DNA from: Lates calcarifer
Lineage: Eukaryota; Chordata; Actinopteri; Centropomidae
Assembly: GCF_001640805.2 (NCBI RefSeq)
Contig: NC_066849.1
Location: 21,495,060-21,559,059, forward strand
Length of the DNA stretch: 64,000 bases
Direction: 5' to 3'
The position numbers and the translations under genes were made by a program. Shown piece by piece: positions 42,644-53,570 of this stretch. Position 1 is the stretch's first letter; each line of letters opens with the position of its first letter. The notes beneath the pieces were generated by a model. That model was not told where the DNA came from, ran no database searches, and worked only from the letters and a program-made list of their open reading frames with translations.

Positions 42644-42700
<57 letters not shown>
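42644..42700. repeat. Long (AC)n microsatellite
   Basis: Fifty-seven bases of uninterrupted ac, the longest pure tract in the window outside the array. A second run lies at 42811-42828. Confidence 0.95.
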
Positions 42701-42701
<1 letters not shown>

Positions 42702-43005
42702 CAGTGGCGTGAAATGTGTTGTGATGTCTCCTCTATGGGAAGCTGATCTCAGACTGCAGAGGAGACGCTCCCCTTCTCAGACCTGTTCAGACTCATTGTC
42801 CTGCTGTGACACACACACACACACACATATGCACACTGACACTTAACACAACAAAAACTTTCTTCCCACCCTTATGTATTCTCTTTCTATCCCCTATCTG
42901 TAACTGTTGTGAAACACTAGGTTTTCAGGGTTCATTGGGGGTTTAAGATCGGGAATCTGCTCCTATCCTTTAACTTAACATGTGTTTATCACCATGTGAA
43001 TCATT

Positions 43006-43290
43006 ACTAGAGCCACAACTAACACTTATATATCTACAAGTATCGGAAATTGAGTCCAAGGTGACATCTTTATATTGCTTGTTTTATCCGACCAATGACA
43101 CAAAATCTAGAGATATTCAATAAACATTATATAAAAGACAGAAAAGCAGAAAATATTCAGATTTAAGAAGCTGTAACCAGCAAATGTTTGGCATTTTTGC
43201 TTGATAAACGACTTAGACAACCATCAAAACTAATGGCAGTTAATTTTCCATTGATCAACTCTTTGATTAACAGAGTATCTGTTGCACCAC
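43006..43290. mobile_element. MITE-like element, same family
   Basis: Begins actagagccacaactaac, carries ttgcttgttttatccgaccaa and attcagatttaagaagctg, and ends ttgattaacagagtatctgttgcacca, the inverted counterpart of the start. Confidence 0.5.
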
Positions 43291-44442
43291 TTATCATTGC
43301 AACTGATTTCAAGATAATCACTCTGACATTGTTTTTGTAGTGCAGTGTGACCAAGGCCATTTGGAGGAGACTACTATACAGCAATGTGTGTGGGTGGGGG
43401 GGGGCATTGAAAGCTAACACGAGGTTCAGATATGAGATGATTTTACACTGGCACTTTGGATTAGGCATGTTTAAATCCACTTAAATCCGCTGTAAAAATG
43501 ATAAGGCCTTTTTTCTGTATATTCCACAACCGAAATATAGGTCATACAGAGCCGTGCAGAGGTGGAGAGTTGCCGTGTGTACGCATACACATGTGCATGA
43601 GTGTTGTGTTCACTACAAAGACGGCACACACATGCACAAAAAAACCCTACCACCACTTTACCGTCTCCCAGGGCAACAAGAGCTGAATCTACCAAGAGGC
43701 ATGTTGAAAATGAAAGAGAAGAGAGGGGAGGAGAGCAGCAGGAGGAGGAGGAAGAAGAGAGAATGAAAGAAAGGAGAGACAAGGCACAAAAGACAACCCA
43801 ATCTAGCAAGACTTATTCGAATATAGCAGCTAGTGGGAGAATGCTACAGAGGTAATCCCTGCTGTGAGAGACCTGCATGTGTACAAAGAGATGGGTGATG
43901 TGACTACTGACTGATGGCACACACACAGACACTGTAGCTCATGCATAAACACACCTGCGTACCTGGCCAGGATGTGTACTGTGTGACAGAATCATTCCAG
44001 GTGTATTTACGTGCACATTATTGCCTACAGACTGTAGGGGAATCACATGAGTCAAAATAACAACAAAACTCAATGATGTAGGTGTTTATAGGTCTTGTGC
44101 TTTATGGTTCTTAAGAGTTTAAACGTTAACCACAGAGAAGTCTAATTCACACATTGAAATTAATTAGAACAAGCATCACAAGTAATACAACACAAGAAAA
44201 GGACATAAAATGCACTGACATATTAAAAGACAGACAGATATTAGATCTTATCATCTGACCGTAATGAAGAGACATTTGACCGTTAACATTTTCTAGTCTT
44301 TCATTATGAAGTTTCATCTTGAAAGTGAGAAGTGAAGACCAATGACAGCCAAGAGAGCTATGTCAATCATCTGATGTACAGCCTATTTCAAATGACACTT
44401 ATATCAAACCTATTTATCTCTGCCATACCGTGAGTGAAACTA

Positions 44443-44469
44443 TTTTTTTTTTTTTTTTTTTTTTTTTTT
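44443..44469. repeat. T27 homopolymer
   Basis: Twenty-seven consecutive T, followed by CT-rich DNA to about 44655. It could be the poly(A) tail of an old minus-strand retroinsertion, but I see no recognisable body next to it. Confidence 0.9.
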
Positions 44470-46539
44470 GCATTTGCTAAGCTAACTTCACCCTCGTAAT
44501 TATCTCCTCTCTCCACCCCCACCCCCCAATTCCTCCAAATTGCTTTGCTCCTATTTTCATCATCTCTGCTCTACACCGTCCTGTTCCTCTCAATCAAATC
44601 TGTCCCATCTCTTCTCCTCCTCCTTCTCCTCCTCAACCTCCTCCCTCTCCCCACTGAGCTTTGCTGGTGATATTGGGTTTTAGGGAGGGGGCACAGTGGT
44701 AGTGCTGGCATATGCTCGAAGGGCTGGCACTCTGCCAGCCACTGAGCATCGCTCCGGCAACCAGAGTCACGCTGTTGGATTTATCTCCAACCAACCTGTC
44801 AGCTGATGCTCTTTGTGGGCGTAAGACAAGTGGGCATAGCCTCTTTGGCATTCGAACTGCCAAGGTGTCCACAAGAGATTTTAAAAATGGGGGGAGGAAA
44901 GCCCCTTAGTGGGTTCTACAATGCTGAGGAAGTGAGACAGGTTTTTAGAAGGAAGCACCCAACTTCCAACACAGGCTGAGAGCTGAAGCACTCAAAGAAT
45001 AGAGCACGCAAGGTGGGTACAACGAAGGGAGAGAGGGAGCAAGGGACGGAAGAGACTATAAGGCACAGCAGGAGGGAAAAAGTACATAAAGGTAGAGACA
45101 GAGTGTGGAAGACATTGGGAGAGTGACAGAGAAACCCAAGAGGAAAGCATAACCACATCTGAAGCTTACAGGATATGTAGCTAAAAGAATGAAGAAAGAA
45201 GAAAGAGGCAGAGCAAATTTCTGCCACAGACATTGTGGCTCAGTTACAACAGGAGTCTGTCACCTTGTAGCATTTTCACATTCAGTACGCGCAACATCTA
45301 TACCAAACAACAAAGTAAACATCACCTGTTAGGGGAGCTAATTAAAATCTAATTCCACTTCCACCAAGCATTGCCCACTAAATGTCCAATAATACCAATC
45401 AGTTTCTCCAGTCAATGAAACGTGCTTGTAAATGTCACGACATTCATGCAGGAAACTCCCAAGATATCGGCGGCCACCGCCACGGTGGGCTTATGAGATG
45501 AGAGAATCATGGGTTTGGTGTGCTGGTCCCCAAGATAAGTGATGAATCAATTGGCCACTGATATAACCATTCAAGCAATTAGTACCGTGACAAATTTATA
45601 AGCGATGATTACTCAGCTGGTTGTCTGAGCAATTTCCTGAATGGGACATAGTCCGAGGCACTTAAACCAGAATCGCATACTACTGGTCTTTTTCACACTT
45701 TCCTGAGGGATGTAATACAATGTTTGATTGCCAAGTATTGTATATGCAGTTCTGTATTCTGTAACTCCAGTTATAAACCCAGTGCCCACAGAAGCAGAAG
45801 TGTCTTGGAGAACAGAAAAGCAGCCAATTTGTGATCAGCCATACCTAAGCATTACACAACACTGAGATGTCATGACACCTAACACAGCAATTTTATCACC
45901 TTATTTCAGATACAACGATCTGTGAAGCCATTATATATCCAAAGCATTAGCAGACAGTACAGCAGGGTGAACTGTCTCGCTGATAACAGTACTGACATGA
46001 TGACGCAGCTCACAGCAAGATATGGATAATAGTAACAATAATAATAATATCATGAAATGGCCCTGCAGTGACCCAGCGGGGCAGCAGCTCTGCTTGTGTC
46101 AGAGGTTTGCTAATGTGAAATTATTAAGAAATTAGTAAAATTCCTGTGGCCATGTGACCTGACCAATGGTCCAGAATCAGCAGATCTTGCATTGACTAAC
46201 AGCTGAAAGGGAGATTCCAGAGGGGCCCAAAGCAAAATGATAAGAAGCTTATTCTCTGTGTAACTTCATACAACTTGGATATAATCAGTTGTCTACAGCA
46301 TATACTGTTATCCATATATGCGCCAGCTCATATCAAGGCAGAATGCATAATCTCATCAAGTAATGGTCTGGCACCAAATGCAAGTAGACTTACAGATCCC
46401 TCACATGTTTGGGAATCCTTGTACTAGATTAAGTCTTCTGTTTGAAACATGCATGATGGCAGGTCTATACAAGGTCCATGGAGAAGCAAACAAAGAGATG
46501 ATGTTTATCTGCCAGTGTAACAGACTCAGGGCTACTTAC

Positions 46540-46665
46540 GACAGTTCTCCTCGTCGCTGCTGTCTGAGCAATCATCATCATCGTCACATCTCCACAGGGT
46601 CGGGATGCACCGTCCGTTCTTGCACTGGAACTGCCCGGTTTCACACTCTGACTCTGTATGAGTTC
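46540..46665 (-). CDS. lrp8: lrp8-like exon 2: first LDL-receptor class A repeat
   Basis: This 126-base exon has an AG acceptor (ACACAG/GAACTC) and a GT donor (ACTGTC/GTAAGT) on the minus strand. It encodes 41 full codons plus split codons, so both introns are phase 1, as is usual for LDLa-encoding exons. Joined to exon 1 it gives one LDLa module with six cysteines at residues 30, 37, 42, 49, 55 and 64 (family pairing 1-3, 2-5, 4-6). The calcium cage is present: W47, D50, D52, D54, D60 and E61. The core reads [15 protein letters not shown] followed by SDSSDEENC. In family terms the module binds ligands such as ApoE and Reelin on the cell surface. Both glycines of the usual CDG..DC.DGSDE pattern are absent, as in mammalian LRP8 repeat 1 and unlike VLDLR, which is why I prefer lrp8. 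vldlr or another LDLR-family member remains possible. The remaining repeats, EGF/propeller, transmembrane and NPxY parts must lie to the left of the window. Confidence 0.8.
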
Positions 46666-47689
46666 CTGTGTTGTCAGAAAAGAACAAGTAATCAGAAGGA
46701 ATGGCGATAGATTCTGAAGGAAAATATATATCAGTGTAACAGGATATGACAGTTGAGATTCATAAACTGCAATAAAGAACCATAGATACACAGTGGGGAA
46801 ATTATAGTCATTTACAGGAAAGAGGCTGTATAAGCACTTCATCAAGACCAGCCTGTAGCAAAAGAGGGTTCAACCACAAACACTGTTTACACTGCTGTGC
46901 TTCTTAAATTTTGGAGGTTAACTGATATACTGCAGCTATCTCCACGTTTTAAACAGCACTGAAATGGATCACATACTTCCCAGGAGAGTGTTGTTTGCAA
47001 ACATTTTTTTTTATTTTTTTTTTTACCCACCCTGGGTACTGGGAGGTTGTTTAGTGCTATAGTCTCTAAATCACCTAATAGATAGGTTTCCTCCTTTTGC
47101 AGTGCTGCTGTAATCACTGGTAAATTCATGTGATTTCTCAAATCCAACCCTGTTAAAATATGACTTATACTTTTGCATTATGCTTATAATAAGCTTGCCT
47201 GTTGTTTATGTATCAAGAGATTACCTTTAATGCGACCACGGCTGCCTAAAACCAGTGTCCTGCTGGCACTTAAACACAAAGATCTCTTAAGGCAAATCTG
47301 TTTACGCCTTATTAAACTGCAGCTGCTAATAACCAAACGCAGGTTATTGCAGCCTGCACTTTATGTCCATATCAATACAAACAGCCGCTGTAATATCGGC
47401 GTACTGCATTTGGACACGTGTTGGGTTGTGCTATCTTTTCTTCCGCGTATTGTCACCTTATGTCACCCGTGATAGCATTCATAGCCCGGGCAACAGTGGA
47501 CATCCAGGTGTGAGCCGTTGCATGCATGTAGCGACACAAAGTCTTTGAAAGGCACATTAGTGCAGCAGTTCCGAGGACGCGGACCCCATTGAGAGACAGG
47601 TCGTTTCTCTCAGTAGGCTGCGATCCCTAAAGCGCTGCCGTCCGTGATACGATGCAAATTCACCCCCTTCGCTGAGATAAGTGTCTTAC
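46666..47689 (-). other. lrp8: lrp8-like intron 1
   Basis: A 1024-base GT-AG intron between the signal-peptide exon and the first LDLa exon, phase 1 at both ends. It contains A/T homopolymers near 47005-47024 and no repeat or ORF that looks coding. The exon-1 side is GC-richer than the rest. Confidence 0.7.
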
Positions 47690-47756
47690 CTTTAGCGCAA
47701 TGGAGCTCCATGAGTAACAAATGTAATAGCACGAGCTTTCCGACCTCTGTCCACAT
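47690..47756 (-). CDS. lrp8: lrp8-like exon 1: start codon and signal peptide
   Basis: The exon encodes 22 codons plus one base before a GT donor (CTAAAG/GTAAGA). The first residues, MWTEVGK, are followed by a hydrophobic core LVLLHLLLMELHC, then AKG, which is a typical secretory signal peptide with cleavage near residues 20-23. The trailing G plus GA from exon 2 makes a glycine codon, so the two exons splice in frame. I chose this ATG because it has A at -3, is the first in-frame ATG, and has an in-frame TGA about 80 bases upstream. An in-frame GTG further upstream is not a credible start. The product would enter the ER and become a type I membrane receptor. The signal peptide does not identify the paralogue; that rests on exon 2. 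Confidence 0.75.
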
Positions 47757-47758
47757 CT

Positions 47759-47794
47759 TTAGATCCTGTGGGGGGTATACACGGATGTGTTCAT
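47759..47794 (-). promoter_or_regulatory. Short upstream ORF in the lrp8-like 5'UTR
   Basis: An ATG on the gene strand opens an 11-codon frame (MNTSVYTPHRI) that stops at TAA two bases before the main ATG. It is out of frame with the receptor. A uORF ending this close to the start can lower translation of the main frame or make it depend on reinitiation. It is present only if this stretch is in the mature mRNA. Confidence 0.4.
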
Positions 47795-47962
47795 GCAAGT
47801 GAAAAACCACTGAAGGATCCCCAGCCTCTCACTCGCTCTGTGCTCCTCTCACTGCCTCTGCTCTGAGTGTGTGAGAGAGTGTGCTGCTGCTCAGCCTCGC
47901 TCGCGTCTTTCTCCCCCTCTCTGCCTCGGCTGCAATTTGAATCAGTGACGCTTATGGGCGGG
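47795..47962 (-). promoter_or_regulatory. lrp8: 5'UTR and proximal promoter of the lrp8-like gene
   Basis: The DNA upstream of the start codon changes to a CpG-containing, GA/CT-rich stretch (about 47820-47930). A GC box (gggcggg, 47956-47962, CCCGCCC on the gene strand) and a TGACG CRE half-site (about 47946) lie about 200 bases upstream of the ATG. There is no clear TATA box. This resembles a TATA-less CpG promoter with several start sites. The transcription start cannot be fixed from sequence. A CCCCCCACAG/G at about 47766-47775 could also be a splice acceptor, which would put the true promoter further upstream, inside or beyond the repeat array. Confidence 0.45.
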
Positions 47963-48144
47963 ATAGCGAGTGATGGTGCCTGCGGTCAATGTAGTAGGTA
48001 GAAAAACTACATCAAAAGGGTTATTAGCCAAGAAAGTCATATCAGCAGAAACAGCTGAGTCACGTACAGTGGGCTGGTTCCCAAACTTTTTATATCATAT
48101 TTATCTAGCCAAATACAGTCAAACTATTCCAAAATAATCAAAAA
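47963..48144. other. Spacer between the promoter region and the repeat array
   Basis: About 180 bases of AT-rich unique sequence with no ORF. It ends in an A-rich run (aataatcaaaaa) directly abutting the first array unit. Confidence 0.5.
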
Positions 48145-48447
48145 TTAAAGCTGCGAGCAGCGTTGAACGGGCCCTCGCACCCGGCGCCCGTCGGGGGAGC
48201 GGCGACCGCGGGACCCCGGCAACCGCGGGGTCAACGCAGGTCGCAGGGCACACGCTGGCGTAACAGTTCACACTTCCGAGATGTAAAAATTTTAAATAAA
48301 AGCTTTTACGCTAATTATTTTCTGTGATAATATTTTTCAGAGCTCATCATCTGTGACAGCTCTTGGCTCTCTTGACTGTAACCTCCCTGTGGCAGCTTCT
48401 CACAGACTCAATCAACTCCTCTTCCCCTCCCCCCTCAAACACAAACA

Positions 48448-48487
<40 letters not shown>

Positions 48488-50815
48488 TACCCCCTCCCAA
48501 AAGGAGATAAAACTCAGTTTTAACTTGAGTTTACAAGCTTTGAGCTTTGAGCAAAAGCATTTTTTTTAAGTTCTGTTATTGGGTGCATATATAAATCATT
48601 TATGCTTAAACAAGGCTTATAATGAAGTTATTTGAACAGTGAATATCTCATCTGCCTAAAGTCAGGGCGAAGCCACTAACCAGCTGTAGGGATGGGTATC
48701 ATTAGGATTTTATCTTTATCCATACAGACCCCTATCAGTCCAGCTCAGACTGTTACTGGTTTAAGAGAGTGAAGTTTATAGCAATTTGCAAAATTTGGAG
48801 ATTAGTGACAAACTAACCAGTTAGACTACATACAGACAAGCTTTCATTTTAGCTGTTAGTAACAGTTTGCCATGAGCTTAACCAGCGTGCTGTGCTTCCT
48901 GTTAAACATGTCATGAGACTGTGGACAAGGCTGAAAATATTACTTTACTAACTACTTGCCGAACAGGCGCTTTGACAAAGAAAAGGTAAAGGCCAGCAGC
49001 TTTTACTTTTCAATGCACTTGTCGTCAACTTGAGTGGCTTATATTCAGCTGGTTCACCTCGACGCCCGTGGACCTAGTGCACTTTTCCTGTCGCCGTACA
49101 CTGAGTAACACGAAAAAATCAGCTGACCCCGTGTGAAATTTCCTAACTGATCAAAACCAAACTGTAAAGACAGCATCAATCCACGCTCAGCTTTGGTCAA
49201 GGGGAGACATATGGGAGAAGATGAGTAGAGAGATGGAAAGAAACAGAAAGGGTGATGGAGAAAGATTACATGAATTCAAAATAACCTACAATTCCTTAAA
49301 ATTAATTTGAAGCCAGTTTAATTTTTTGAGCCAGCTTTGACATCTGCAGATATGAGTTTCTGAAGAGGGGCCTGCTGAGGTTAGATGTGCTGAATAATAT
49401 CCATTTTCATATCAGAAAAAACACTGCATTAAACATTGTCTTAGCTCACTGAGCTGAGGTCAACAGGTAATATAACCAACCTGTGAGGTGGCTCACCCCC
49501 GTAAGATAAACACATAAATGATCCCTGATAGAACCGATAATTAAAGGCACATCAGTGACAGGGAATGCTATTAAAACTAAACTATAAACTGGTGACATTA
49601 ACTGCAAAAGAAGATTTTTATTGATACATTTCAGGTAGAATTTAGTTTTCAATAAGGAAAATGCTGTAAGAAACCTGAATTTGTTGCAACAAATTTAAAA
49701 TAAAAGCTTTTATGCTAATTATTTTCTGTGATAATATTTTTCAGAACTCATCATCTGTGACAGCTCATGGCTCTCTTGACTGTAACCTCCCTGTGGCAGC
49801 TTCTCACAGACTCAATCAACTCCTCTTCCCCTCCCCCCTCAAACACACACACACACAGACACACACACACAGAGACCCCCTTCCAAAAACCCATCAAAGA
49901 GTAATACAATGGCTCCATCTGTAGGATAAAGTAGAGAGTCGCAACAGGAAGTTACCCCAAAATCTGAGGTTTCAAACAGGAAGTTGGGTTTCCGAACTTT
50001 GACGGGCCAGAACCGGCACACGCTTCGACCCAAACTCACAATTTTCGGAGCCAGTCTTCCAAAAATTGTCAAGGAGGGGCTGACAACATTTGAAGTGAAT
50101 CTGGTCACCCGTCTAGAAACTGGACATCACACTATAAAATATGTCATTTCCTGCTATAAATAGGTGGCGCTACAACAATTGTATGAATATTGACATATGG
50201 ATGTGTGCAGATAGGTACCATTAACAATCCTGTAAAGTTTGATGCAGTTTGGACAAAGTATGGCCGAAATATAGCAAAAATAAAGCAACTTCCTGTTTCG
50301 TGGCGAGTAATCGAACTTTGAGGGGCCATAACTTCCACGCCCTTCAACAAAAACTCAAAATCTGCCGCAATTTAACATCGTCTATGTCTTAAGAACATAC
50401 TATTAAGTTTTGAAGTCAATCGGATAATGCGTCTAGGACTAGTTCGCGTTCAAGCGACCCCTGGAAATGGCCAAAAACACACAATTTTTTCACCTTCCGG
50501 TCAAAATAAAAATACTTTCTGTTGGGTTTAGAATATGGCTCCAAGAGACTTTTTGGTGCGTCATGGGATGTTACATATGTGTGCAGATTTTCAGATTTTT
50601 AGGCGCAACGGGCTTGAGGGGCTGTTCCGTTTAAAAATGTAGGTGGCGCTACCGAGGGCATTTTACCACGCCCATGCTCAAGACCCCTAAATTATTAAAT
50701 TTTTCGCCGTGCCTGACGCGTCTGCAAATTTTGGTAAGTTTTCACGCATGTTAAGGCCCTCAAAAAGCCGATCTAAGAGGCGGAAAAAGAAGAAAAAAAA
50801 TAATAATAATAATAA
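48145..50815 (+). repeat. Array unit 1, long form, no Z segment
   Basis: Head 48145-48286, first block copy 48287-48502, insert 48503-49690, second block copy 49691-49888, tail to about 50800, (AAT)n, then directly the next head. Nearly identical to unit 2 through the head, insert and first half of the tail, but its distal tail (about 50345-50760) differs from all other units. Confidence 0.85.
48287..49888 (+). repeat. Direct-repeat-flanked insert, unit 1
   Basis: Two copies of a roughly 200-base block (48287-48502 and 49691-49888) flank 1188 bases of insert. The blocks match from aaatttTaaataaaagc through the (AC)n tract to the ACCCCCT.CCAAAA stretch. The layout resembles LTR-internal-LTR, but I see no TG...CA ends, primer-binding site, polypurine tract or coding remnant, so I call it only a repeat-flanked insert. 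Confidence 0.7.
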
Positions 50816-50957
50816 TTAAAGCTGCGAGCAGCGTTGAACGGGCCCTCGCACCCGGCGCCCGTCGGGGGAGCGGCGACCGCGGGACCCCGGCAACCGCGGG
50901 GTCAACGCAGGTCGCAGGGCACACGCTGGCGTAACAGTTCACACTTCCGAGATGTAA

Positions 50958-51118
50958 AAATTTTAAATAAAAGCTTTTACGCTAATTATTTTCTGTGATA
51001 ATATTTTTCAGAGCTCATCATCTGTGACAGCTCTTGGCTCTCTTGACTGTAACCTCCCTGTGGCAGCTTCTCACAGACTCAATCAACTCCTCTTCCCCTC
51101 CCCCCTCAAACACAAACA

Positions 51119-51158
<40 letters not shown>

Positions 51159-52556
51159 TACCCCCTCCCAAAAGGAGATAAAACTCAGTTTTAACTTGAG
51201 TTTAAAAGCTTTGAGCTTTGAGCAAAAGCATTTTTTTAAGTTCTGTTATTGGGTGCATATATAAATCATTTATGCTTAAACAAGGCTTATAATGAAGTTA
51301 TTTGAACAGTGAATATCTCATCTGCCTAAAGTCAGGGCGAAGCCACTAACCAGCTGTAGGGATGGGTATCATTAGGATTTTATCTTTATCCATACAGACC
51401 CCTATCAGTCCAGCTCAGACTGTTACTGGTTTAAGAGAGTGAAGTTTATAGCAATTTGCAAAATTTGGAGATTAGTGACAAACTAACCAGTTAGACTACA
51501 TACAGACAAGCTTTCATTTTAGCTGTTAGTAACAGTTTGCCATGAGCTTAACCAGCGTGCTGTGCTTCCTGTTAAACATGTTATGAGACTGTGGACAAGG
51601 CTGAAAATATTACTTTACTAACTACTTGCCGAACAGGCGCTTTGACAAAGAAAAGGTAAAGGCCAGCAGCTTTTACTTTTCAATGCACTTGTCGTCAACT
51701 TGAGTGGCTTATATTCAGCTGGTTCACCTCGACGCCCGTGGACCTAGTGCACTTTTCCTGTCGCCGTACACTGAGTAACACGAAAAAATCAGCTGACCCC
51801 GTGTGAAATTTCCTAACTGATCAAAACCAAACTGTAAAGACAGCATCAATCCACGCTCAGCTTTGGTCAAGGGGAGACATATGGGAGAAGATGAGTAGAG
51901 AGATGGAAAGAAACAGAAAGGGTGATGGAGAAAGATTACATGAATTCAAAATAACCTACAATTCCTTAAAATTAATTTGAAGCCAGTTTAATTTTTTGAG
52001 CCAGCTTTGACATCTGCAGATATGAGTTTCTGAAGAGGGGCCTGCTGAGGTTAGATGTGCTGAATAATATCCATTTTCATATCAGAAAAAACACTGCATT
52101 AAACATTGTCTTAGCTCACTGAGCTGAGGTCAACAGGTAATATAACCAACCTGTGAGGTGGCTCACCCCCGTAAGATAAACACATAAATGATCCCTGATA
52201 GAACCGATAATTAAAGGCACATCAGTGACAGGGAATGCTATTAAAACTAAACTATAAACTGGTGACATTAACTGCAAAAGAAGATTTTTATTGATACATT
52301 TCAGGTAGAATTTAGTTTTCAATAAGGAAAATGCTGTAAGAAACCTGAATTTGTTGCAACAAATTTAAAATAAAAGCTTTTATGCTAATTATTTTCTGTG
52401 ATAATATTTTTCAGAACTCATCATCTGTGACAGCTCATGGCTCTCTTGACTGTAACCTCCCTGTGGCAGCTTCTCACAGACTCAATCAACTCCTCTTCCC
52501 CTCCCCCCTCAAACACACACACACAGACACACACACACAGAGACCCCCTTCCAAAA
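50958..52556 (+). repeat. Direct-repeat-flanked insert, unit 2
   Basis: Same layout as unit 1, with blocks 50958-51173 and 52361-52556 around 1187 bases. The insert is almost base-for-base identical to unit 1, which points to a recent duplication. Confidence 0.7.
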
Positions 52557-53491
52557 ACCCATCAAAGAGTAATACAATGGCTCCATCTGTAGGATAAAGT
52601 AGAGAGTCGCAACAGGAAGTTACCCCAAAATCTGAGGTTTCAAACAGGAAGTTGGGTTTCCGAACTTTGACGGGCCAGAACCGGCACACGCTTCGACCCA
52701 AACTCACAATTTTCGGAGCCAGTCTTCCAAAAATTGTCAAGGAGGGGCTGACAACATTTGAAGTGAATCTGGTCACCCGTCTAGAAACTGGACATCACAC
52801 TATAAAATATGTCATTTCCTGCTATAAATAGGTGGCGCTACAACAATTGTATGAATATTGACATATGGATGTGTGCAGATAGGTACCATTAACAATCCTG
52901 TAAAGTTTGATGCAGTTTGGACAAAGTATGGCCGAAATATAGCAAAAATAAAGCAACTTCCTGTTTCGTGGCGAGTAATCGAACTTTGAGGGGCCATAAC
53001 TTCCACGCCCTTCAATGAAAAGTCCGAAACTTTTGCAATTTAACTTCGTCTATGTCTTAAGAACAAATTATCAAATTTTGAAGTCAATCGGATAATGCGT
53101 CTAGGACTAGTTCGCGTTCAAGCGACCCCTGGAAATGGCCAAAAACACACAATTTTTTCACCTTCCGGTCAAAATAAAAATACTTTCTGTTGGGTTTAGA
53201 ATATGGCTCCAAGAGACTTTTTGGTGCGTCATGGGATGTTACATATGTGTGCAGATTTTCAGATTTTTAGGCGCAACGGGCTTGAGGGGCTGTTCCGTTA
53301 AAAATGTAGGTGGCGCTACCGAGGCCATTTTGCCACACCCATGCTCAAGACCCCTAAATTCTTAAATTTTTCGCCGTGCCTGACGCGTCTGCAAATTTTC
53401 AGGAGTTTTGACGCATTTTAAGGCCCTCAAAAAGGCGATCAAAGAGGCGGAAAAAGAAGAAAAAAAATAATAATAATAATAATAATAATAA

Positions 53492-53570
53492 ACCGAACGA
53501 AAACAAGAGGGTCCTTGCAACTCGTTGCATGGCCCCGTTGGGCCCACGCAACTCGTTGCTCGGGCCCTAA
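53492..53570 (+). repeat. Z segment with paired hairpins ending CTAA
   Basis: Follows (AAT)n with aaccgaacgaaaacaagag, then two GCAACTCGTTGC motifs (5 bp stem, 2-base loop) separated by a GGCCCCGTTGGGCCC-type stretch, and ends TCGGGCCCTAA directly before the next head. Other copies are near 57345-57424, 59979-60059 and 63952-64000 (partial). Confidence 0.7.

Larger units (their letters stand above)
1..46539 (-). other. lrp8: lrp8-like intron 2, left end outside the window
   Basis: Everything left of exon 2 reads as non-coding. I looked on the minus strand for a second LDLa exon (six-cysteine module with CD..DC and SDE) and for other coding runs flanked by splice sites, and found none. Open frames here are short, mostly translated (AC)n/(TG)n or purine-rich tracts, and lack domain features. 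The intron would therefore exceed 46.5 kb. An unrelated nested gene or a small exon that I missed cannot be excluded by eye. Confidence 0.6.
32685..46539. other. Intronic segment left of exon 2
   Basis: Holds the MITE-like, interspersed and microsatellite repeats listed separately, T-rich tracts (40700-40721, 44443-44469), a (CTC)n stretch (44609-44645) and a small (AAT)n at about 46033. Two unique GC-balanced stretches, 44650-44900 and 45440-45660, look less decayed than their surroundings and could be conserved non-coding elements. I cannot show conservation from one sequence. Confidence 0.4.
50816..53570 (+). repeat. Array unit 2, long form, with Z segment
   Basis: First block copy 50958-51173, insert 51174-52360, second copy 52361-52556, then tail and (AAT)n. 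The unit ends with a Z segment of about 80 bases (about 53492-53570) that contains two GCAACTCGTTGC hairpin motifs and ends CTCGGGCCCTAA. Confidence 0.85.

Noticed and set aside
44633..44909. Overlapping open frames on both strands (65 and 79 codons)
   Set aside because: No family match, no splice support. Openness on both strands reflects base composition; noted only as a possible conserved non-coding stretch.
47690..47810. Longer N-terminus starting upstream at an in-frame GTG (VVFHLHEHIRV...)
   Set aside because: Vertebrate receptors start at ATG. The extension would precede the signal peptide, and the ATG at 47756 has a suitable context.
48287..49888. Full LTR retrotransposon or endogenous retrovirus
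   Set aside because: The layout is LTR-like, but there is no TG...CA, primer-binding site, polypurine tract, or gag/pol/env trace in 1.19 kb.
48145..53570. Helitron
   Set aside because: The 3' hairpin plus CTAA fits, but the 5' end is not TC, no Rep/helicase is present, and array context hides insertion sites. Kept only as a hypothesis in findings.
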